This document shows, one piece after another, positions 40,503 through 44,162 of a stretch of DNA of 44,162 nucleotides; the first letter of the stretch is position 1; every line of letters starts with the position of its first letter. The DNA lies in NCBI GenBank assembly GCA_003524145.1, contig DODZ01000028.1, forward strand, positions 143,449-187,610, in the 5' to 3' direction. A program made the position numbers and the translations under genes. The notes beneath the pieces were generated by a model. That model had not been told where the DNA came from. It searched no databases and saw only the letters and a program-made list of their open reading frames with translations. This DNA comes from Candidatus Apopatosoma intestinale (GTDB lineage: Bacteria; Bacillota; Clostridia; Oscillospirales; CAG-272).

Positions 40503-40538
40503 AAAATCGCAGGCTTACTTCACACAGCCTGCGATTTT
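40503..40538. terminator. Bidirectional terminator between convergent genes
   Basis: Perfect 13-bp arms (40503-40515 and 40526-40538) with A and T runs on each side. It ends both the membrane protein gene and the convergent SDR gene. Confidence 0.88.
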
Positions 40539-40561
40539 TTGTTTTCTGCTCTTTTCCGTGA

Positions 40562-41287
40562 TTATAGCCCGAAGCCGCCGTCCACGGAGATTATCTGCCC
40601 TGTGATAAATGAGGAAGCCTCGGAGGCGAGAAAATAAACCGCGCTTGCCACTTCTTCGGGTTTACCGATGCGCGAGAGCGGCGTTTTCTCCGCCAGAGCC
40701 TGCATATCGTCCTCACTGTAGCAGGAGTTCATCCTTGTATCAATAACGCCGGGAGCGATGCAGTTGACCCTGATATCTGCCGTTGCCAGCTCTTTTGCCA
40801 GAGCACGGGTCAGCCCTGTCAGCGCCGCTTTGGAAGCCGAATATGCGCTTTCGTTTGCCGCGCCCGCTATGCCCCACATCGAGGAGATGAAAATCATGCT
40901 ACCGCCGCGTCCGCTCATTTCACGAGCCGCCGCCTGCGCAGTAAAAAATGCGCCTTTTGTATTTACATTCATTATGCGATCGTATTCCTCTTCCGTCTCC
41001 GAGAAGAGTGGGCAGGCATGCGCCGCACCCGCGTTTATCACGGCGGCGTCTATCCCGCCGAATTCAAATATTGCCTTTGATACAGCACGGCGCACCGAGC
41101 CGATATCGCATACATCGCAGTAAAAGGGAACTATTTTTCCCGCATATTCTTTTTCAAGGAGTCGCCCCACCTCCGCCTCACCGTTTCTGTAGCAGGCGAG
41201 CACGCCCCAGCCGTTTTCGGCGAAAAGTCCGGCGCAGGCGCCGCCTATGCCGCCCGATGCGCCCGTTATCAAAACGCTTTTCATCAT
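40562..41287 (-). CDS. Short-chain dehydrogenase/reductase, FabG-like
   Basis: A 241-residue SDR oxidoreductase. It has the cofactor loop TGASGGIGG (8-16), NAG near 86-88, the catalytic Ser in FISSMWG, the YSASK pair near 149-153 and the C-terminal GQIISVDGGFGL typical of 3-oxoacyl-ACP reductases. The gene is not in a fatty-acid cluster, so the substrate may differ; FabG-like is as far as the sequence goes. It follows an ANTAR regulator gene by 12 bp and is probably co-transcribed. Confidence 0.92.
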   Translation of the reverse strand: MMKSVLITGASGGIGGACAGLFAENGWGVLACYRNGEAEVGRLLEKEYAGKIVPFYCDVCDIGSVRRAVSKAIFEFGGIDAAVINAGAAHACPLFSETEEEYDRIMNVNTKGAFFTAQAAAREMSGRGGSMIFISSMWGIAGAANESAYSASKAALTGLTRALAKELATADIRVNCIAPGVIDTRMNSCYSEDDMQALAEKTPLSRIGKPEEVASAVYFLASEASSFITGQIISVDGGFGL

Positions 41288-41299
41288 GCAATTCTCCTC

Positions 41300-41866
41300 T
41301 TAGTTTTCGTATGTTTCGAGCACGCGAGCCGCCACTTCTGCACGCGAAATCTGCAGATCCATCGCCTGTTTTTCAATATATCTGTGCGCCTGCGGCTCGG
41401 AAAGCTTCAGATATTCCATCAGCACGAGCTTTGCGCGGTTGATTATTTTTTCCTCGGCAAGCCGCGAAACGAGAAGGGAATTTTCGTTTTTCATCGCGGC
41501 GATACGCTTCGGCACGCAGGCGCATATGCCGAGATCATGCCAGAGAGCCGCCTTGCCGACAGGCGAGTGCATAATGTGAACGCCGAGCGCGCGCAGAGGC
41601 TCCAGCTCCTCCTCGGTACATTTTTCACCCGCTATATAGAGAAAGCCGGAATCAAGCGGGGAGCACGCGGCAAATGTCTGCCCTGCGCGCTTGGCATTCA
41701 TGCCGAGCGCAATTACGGCATCGCAATCAAAGCCGATAAGGCGAAGCTCGGGAGCGGACGAATACGATACGATATTCACTTTCCCGCCGGAAACCGAGCG
41801 GAGCATTTCCTCCATGCGGCGAGTGCTCTCCGCACTCGGACATATGAGCATCAGTGTCAAATTCAT
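41300..41866 (-). CDS. ANTAR-domain RNA-binding antitermination regulator
   Basis: A 188-residue protein. The N-terminal ~120 residues look like a receiver domain that has lost the usual acidic pocket. A coiled region (~120-140) leads to a C-terminal ANTAR domain (about 135-185: INRAKLVLMEYLKLSE...AHRYIEKQAMD). ANTAR proteins bind paired hairpins in nascent RNA and prevent termination. The ATG at 41866 is only one base from GGAGGG; an in-frame TTG two codons later has better spacing and may be the true start. No histidine kinase is adjacent. Confidence 0.9.
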   Translation of the reverse strand: MNLTLMLICPSAESTRRMEEMLRSVSGGKVNIVSYSSAPELRLIGFDCDAVIALGMNAKRAGQTFAACSPLDSGFLYIAGEKCTEEELEPLRALGVHIMHSPVGKAALWHDLGICACVPKRIAAMKNENSLLVSRLAEEKIINRAKLVLMEYLKLSEPQAHRYIEKQAMDLQISRAEVAARVLETYEN

Positions 41867-41891
41867 CCCTCCTTTCCGCTTTCCGAAAATA

Positions 41892-42467
41892 TTACTTTAT
41901 CTCGTCGAGGTTCATGTCGAAGCTCGGCAGTATATACTTCATGAAGTAGTCCAGCTCCTCGCACTGTTGCGAAACGAGCTTCTCATATGTTTTTTTCTTC
42001 GCACTCTCGAAATCGCGGTTTCCGCTACGTTCCTCCTCCATGCATTTGATATAGGCACATAGCTTGTCCGCCGCCTTGATGAGCGGACGAAGCTCATCAT
42101 CGCCGTCGAAGATAGCTCTGTAATCGGGGCGAAGCTCGGGCGGCAGTTTTTCGAGCAGGGTATTTACTGCGCGTTCTTCTACCTTCTGATAGCCGTTTTT
42201 CATATCGTCGTCAAAATATTTGACAGGCGTCGGCATATCGCCGGTATAAACCTCGGGAACATCATGGAAAAGCGCTATTGCCGCCGCGCGGTCAGAGTCG
42301 TAATTCTTCCCGAAGTATCTGTTGCCTATGAGTGCCAGAGCATGGGCAACGACGGCAACCTCGCAGGCGTGCTCACTGAGCGTTTCCACGCTTGAATTGC
42401 GCATCAGCCCCCATCTGCGGATATATTTTTGTCTGAAAACAAGAGCGTAAAAACCGAAATTACTCAT
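41892..42467 (-). CDS. yfbR: YfbR-like 5'-deoxynucleotidase (HD domain)
   Basis: A 191-residue HD-domain phosphohydrolase that removes phosphate from deoxynucleoside 5'-monophosphates. The key residues fall at the same numbers as in Escherichia coli YfbR: R18, W19, H33, H68-D69 and D77. A KAADKLCAY segment near 132 gives the last metal ligand. Length is close to that enzyme. GGAG precedes the ATG. Confidence 0.93.
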   Translation of the reverse strand: MSNFGFYALVFRQKYIRRWGLMRNSSVETLSEHACEVAVVAHALALIGNRYFGKNYDSDRAAAIALFHDVPEVYTGDMPTPVKYFDDDMKNGYQKVEERAVNTLLEKLPPELRPDYRAIFDGDDELRPLIKAADKLCAYIKCMEEERSGNRDFESAKKKTYEKLVSQQCEELDYFMKYILPSFDMNLDEIK

Positions 42468-42539
42468 TTTTCTACTCCATTATATTTTATTCTTCCTTAT
42501 TATCATACCATATACGCGCAGAAATTTCAACTCTATTTT

Positions 42540-43058
42540 TCAAAAAAGAAGCGAGCAGACGACAGATGAAAGGAAAACGCAGAATATCATCGTGAGAAGC
42601 GCGGAGAGGAGCGTATGTCGCGTTTTCTTTATGCCGACGGAGCCGAAATAGACTGCCGAAATATACAGCACGGTATCGCCCGAGGCGGCGATGACAGAGG
42701 CGACGCGTGCGGCAAAGCTGTCCGCTCCGCACCTGTGGTAAAGCTCGGCGAGCAAGGCACTCGAGGCACTGCCGGATACAGGGCGCGTCAGCACGAGCGG
42801 GAGTATATCCGCAGGTATGCCGAGCCGCACCGCAAGAGGTGAGACGAGCCGCGCGGCAAAATCGAGAAAGCCCGATGCGGAGAGCATCGACACCGCCACG
42901 AGCAGGGCGATGAGGGTAGGCAGCAGCTTTACGCAGGTGACAAGACCCTCGTTTGTGCCGAGCAGAAAATCATCGAAGCCCGCTTTCTTTGAGAAGGTCA
43001 GCATAGCGCACACAAGCAGCATGACGACGGGAATGACGAGAGCGGAGAGGAGCTTCAT
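42540..43058 (-). CDS. spmB: Spore maturation protein B
   Basis: A 172-residue membrane protein with about four helices and the nucleoside-recognition-like (Gate) domain. The segments LPTLIALLVAVSMLSASG, TRPVSGSASSALL and SGDTVLYISAVYFGSVG are typical of SpmB. In Bacillus subtilis SpmA and SpmB are needed for spore core dehydration. The ATG at 43058 follows AAGGAG and overlaps the spmA stop as ATGA. The pair suggests a sporulating lineage but also occurs in some non-sporulating relatives. Confidence 0.95.
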   Translation of the reverse strand: MKLLSALVIPVVMLLVCAMLTFSKKAGFDDFLLGTNEGLVTCVKLLPTLIALLVAVSMLSASGFLDFAARLVSPLAVRLGIPADILPLVLTRPVSGSASSALLAELYHRCGADSFAARVASVIAASGDTVLYISAVYFGSVGIKKTRHTLLSALLTMIFCVFLSSVVCSLLF

Positions 43059-43645
43059 GCACTGCTCCTTTTCGGGAAGAAAAAGCGGAAGCCGCGCGCG
43101 AAAATCACGGAAACAATCATGCATACGCCGGAGCATATCCAGACAGCCGTTATTATGTCAAATGGGTCAGCCGCTCCGGCAGCCTGCCGCAGAGCGATGA
43201 CCGTGGACGGCATAAAAGAGAACGCCGAGGTATTCATTACGACAAAAGTGACCATATCATCGCTTGCATATTCTCCGTCGCAGTCGGCGGAGAGCGCCTC
43301 CATGGCTTTAATTCCGAAGGGTGTGGCTGCATTTCCCATGCCGAGCATATTTGCGCTGATATTTGCCGCTATTTCTTCACGTGCGATGCCTTTTTTCATG
43401 CTCTCCGGAAAGGCAATGCGAAGAAGGGGAGAGATGAGCCGCGCGAGAAACCCGCAAACGCCGCATTTCTGCATTACCTTCATCACGCCGCACCAGAGCG
43501 CCATCATACCCATGAGCGAAATCGTCAGCGTAACGGCGGTACCTGCACCCTCCACGACAGCAACCGAAAGCGCCTCGATGTTCCCGCTTATCAGAGCAAA
43601 AACGAAAGAAATCGTACAAATTATGCAAAATATCGTTTTTATCAT
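43055..43645 (-). CDS. spmA: Spore maturation protein A
   Basis: A 196-residue membrane protein with the same Gate-type fold as SpmB. The segments LWCGVMKVMQKCG, NMLGMGNAATPFGIKAME and NTSAFSFMPSTVIALR are conserved in SpmA. The ATG at 43645 is preferred because AGAGG lies 10 bp upstream; an in-frame TTG three codons earlier is weaker. It is translated together with spmB. Confidence 0.95.
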   Translation of the reverse strand: MIKTIFCIICTISFVFALISGNIEALSVAVVEGAGTAVTLTISLMGMMALWCGVMKVMQKCGVCGFLARLISPLLRIAFPESMKKGIAREEIAANISANMLGMGNAATPFGIKAMEALSADCDGEYASDDMVTFVVMNTSAFSFMPSTVIALRQAAGAADPFDIITAVWICSGVCMIVSVIFARGFRFFFPKRSSA

Positions 43646-43705
43646 TATAAACAACCTCTTTATTTAGAAGAATTTGAGAAAATTGTAAATATAAGGAAAT
43701 TATCA

Positions 43706-43734
43706 TTGACTATCCGAGAAAATTATGATATTAT
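43706..43734 (+). promoter_or_regulatory. Promoter of the AbrB-like gene
   Basis: TTGACT (43706-43711), a 17-bp spacer and TATTAT (43729-43734) followed by CAGGAGGAAT before the ATG at 43771. Confidence 0.7.
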
Positions 43735-43770
43735 GTCATCACAAACCAATATTTTTCAGGAGGAATTAAG

Positions 43771-44010
43771 ATGAAATCAACCGGTATTGTAAGACGGGTA
43801 GACGAGGTTGGGAGAATTGTACTTCCTATGGAGATAAGAAAATCACTCAATATTGATACGCGCGATCCTGTCGAAATTTTTGTGGATTCAAACCAGATAA
43901 TCCTTCGCAAATACGAGCCTGCCTGCATTTTTTGCGGGAGTGCGGATGATGTCCGCATTTTCAAGGGCAGAATAATTTGCAAAAGCTGCGCCAAAGAGCT
44001 TTCAAAGTAA
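43771..44010 (+). CDS. AbrB/SpoVT-like transition-state regulator with C-terminal zinc ribbon
   Basis: A 79-residue DNA-binding protein. Residues 1-50 are the AbrB swapped-hairpin domain (TGIVRRVDEVGRIVLP, then IRKSLNI). Residues 52-75 carry CIFCG and CKSC, a probable zinc-ribbon pair instead of the usual AbrB multimerisation domain. This variant is common in Clostridia. It probably represses growth-phase or sporulation genes. It lies next to the divergent spmA-spmB operon. Confidence 0.94.
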   Translation: MKSTGIVRRVDEVGRIVLPMEIRKSLNIDTRDPVEIFVDSNQIILRKYEPACIFCGSADDVRIFKGRIICKSCAKELSK

Positions 44011-44049
44011 TTATATTTTCCTCGTTTTGGCTTTATTACATAAATATAA

Positions 44050-44081
44050 AATGCGTCGGACTATCCCGACGCATTATTTTG
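44050..44081 (+). terminator. Terminator of the AbrB-like gene
   Basis: Perfect 10-bp arms (44050-44059 and 44066-44075) followed by ATTTTG on the plus strand. Confidence 0.8.
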
Positions 44082-44102
44082 TTTCGGAGGTGCTTAGGCA
44101 AA

Positions 44103-44138
44103 AAAAGCTCGCCACGGCAAAAGCCGAAGCGAGCTTTT
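44103..44138. terminator. Second terminator hairpin near the window end
   Basis: AAAAGCTCGC (44103-44112) pairs with 44129-44138; an inner GGC-AAAA-GCC hairpin fills part of the loop. It probably ends a minus-strand gene that lies beyond the window. Confidence 0.65.
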
Positions 44139-44162
44139 ATTGCATAGAGAACTCCGACGAAG
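44139..44162. repeat. Partial copy of the 26180-26249 inverted repeat element, cut by the window edge
   Basis: The last 24 bases (with ATAGAGAACTCCG) match 26182-26205 with about five differences. The rest of the element should lie just outside the window. Confidence 0.6.

Noticed and set aside
43055..44010. spmA-spmB and abrB as proof of sporulation
   Set aside because: These genes also persist in some non-sporulating Clostridia; other sporulation genes would be needed.

Overview
The window looks like chromosomal DNA of a strictly anaerobic, low-to-moderate GC Gram-positive bacterium of the Clostridia (Oscillospirales/Christensenellales-like; the genus cannot be told from sequence alone). 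The evidence is a T-box leader ahead of pheST, a DnaD-type protein paired with a DnaC/DnaI-type helicase loader, spmA-spmB and an AbrB/SpoVT-like regulator, a DegV-FakA pair, a YtrABC-like ABC system, a flavodiiron protein, strong GGAGG ribosome sites with some TTG/GTG starts, and many oxygen-sensitive Fe-S proteins. No rRNA, tRNA, CRISPR array, prophage or insertion sequence with a transposase was seen.

Region 1 (1-2500, minus strand): a flavodoxin gene and a DUF3793 gene form a small operon. It has a clear promoter and a DtxR-like palindrome in its leader. The DUF3793 frame is broken by one in-frame TAA. An AraC-family regulator lies upstream.

Region 2 (2693-14280, plus strand) is the highlight: one apparent operon of 12 genes from promoter to terminator. 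In order it encodes an LDH/MDH-family dehydrogenase with the malate-type Arg at the specificity position, class II fumarase, HdrB, HdrC, HdrA, an MvhD/FlxD-like protein, two FlxC/FlxB-like Fe-S proteins, an FlxA-like NAD(P)H flavoprotein, FrdB, FrdA and a small three-helix membrane protein. Together these could convert oxaloacetate to malate, fumarate and succinate. The last step would be catalysed by a soluble fumarate reductase with no membrane anchor or covalent flavin. Its genes sit directly beside a complete flavin-based electron-bifurcating FlxABCD-HdrABC set. The inferred system is an NADH-dependent, ferredoxin-reducing, bifurcating fumarate reductase.

Region 3 (14280-18650, minus strand): a ribbon-helix-helix protein flanked by two near-identical 60-bp direct repeats, then pheT and pheS under a phenylalanine T-box riboswitch.

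Region 4 (18750-25530, plus strand): uxaC, an Mrp-type Fe-S carrier ATPase, a low-molecular-weight phosphatase homologue without its usual catalytic Asp, rimI and tsaD. A 160-bp cluster of DnaA-box-like sequences next to an AT-rich stretch follows, then dnaD-like and dnaC-like genes.

Region 5 (25541-31740, minus strand): a small membrane-anchored protein, a papain-like hydrolase coupled to a processive family-2 glycosyltransferase, and a GntR (YtrA-like)/ABC ATPase/permease operon with a sharp promoter-operator.

Region 6 (31800-44162): a three-part flavodiiron protein, a polyprenol-phosphate-type glycosyltransferase, a lipoprotein with pyroglutamyl peptidase, a solitary MazF, degV-fakA, a four-helix membrane protein, an SDR reductase, an ANTAR regulator, a YfbR-type nucleotidase, spmA-spmB and an AbrB-like regulator. 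Intergenic spaces carry several repeat families: a TATAC-N4-GTATA palindrome seen six times, a 145-bp MITE-like element nested in hairpin repeats, and an element whose second copy is cut by the window end.
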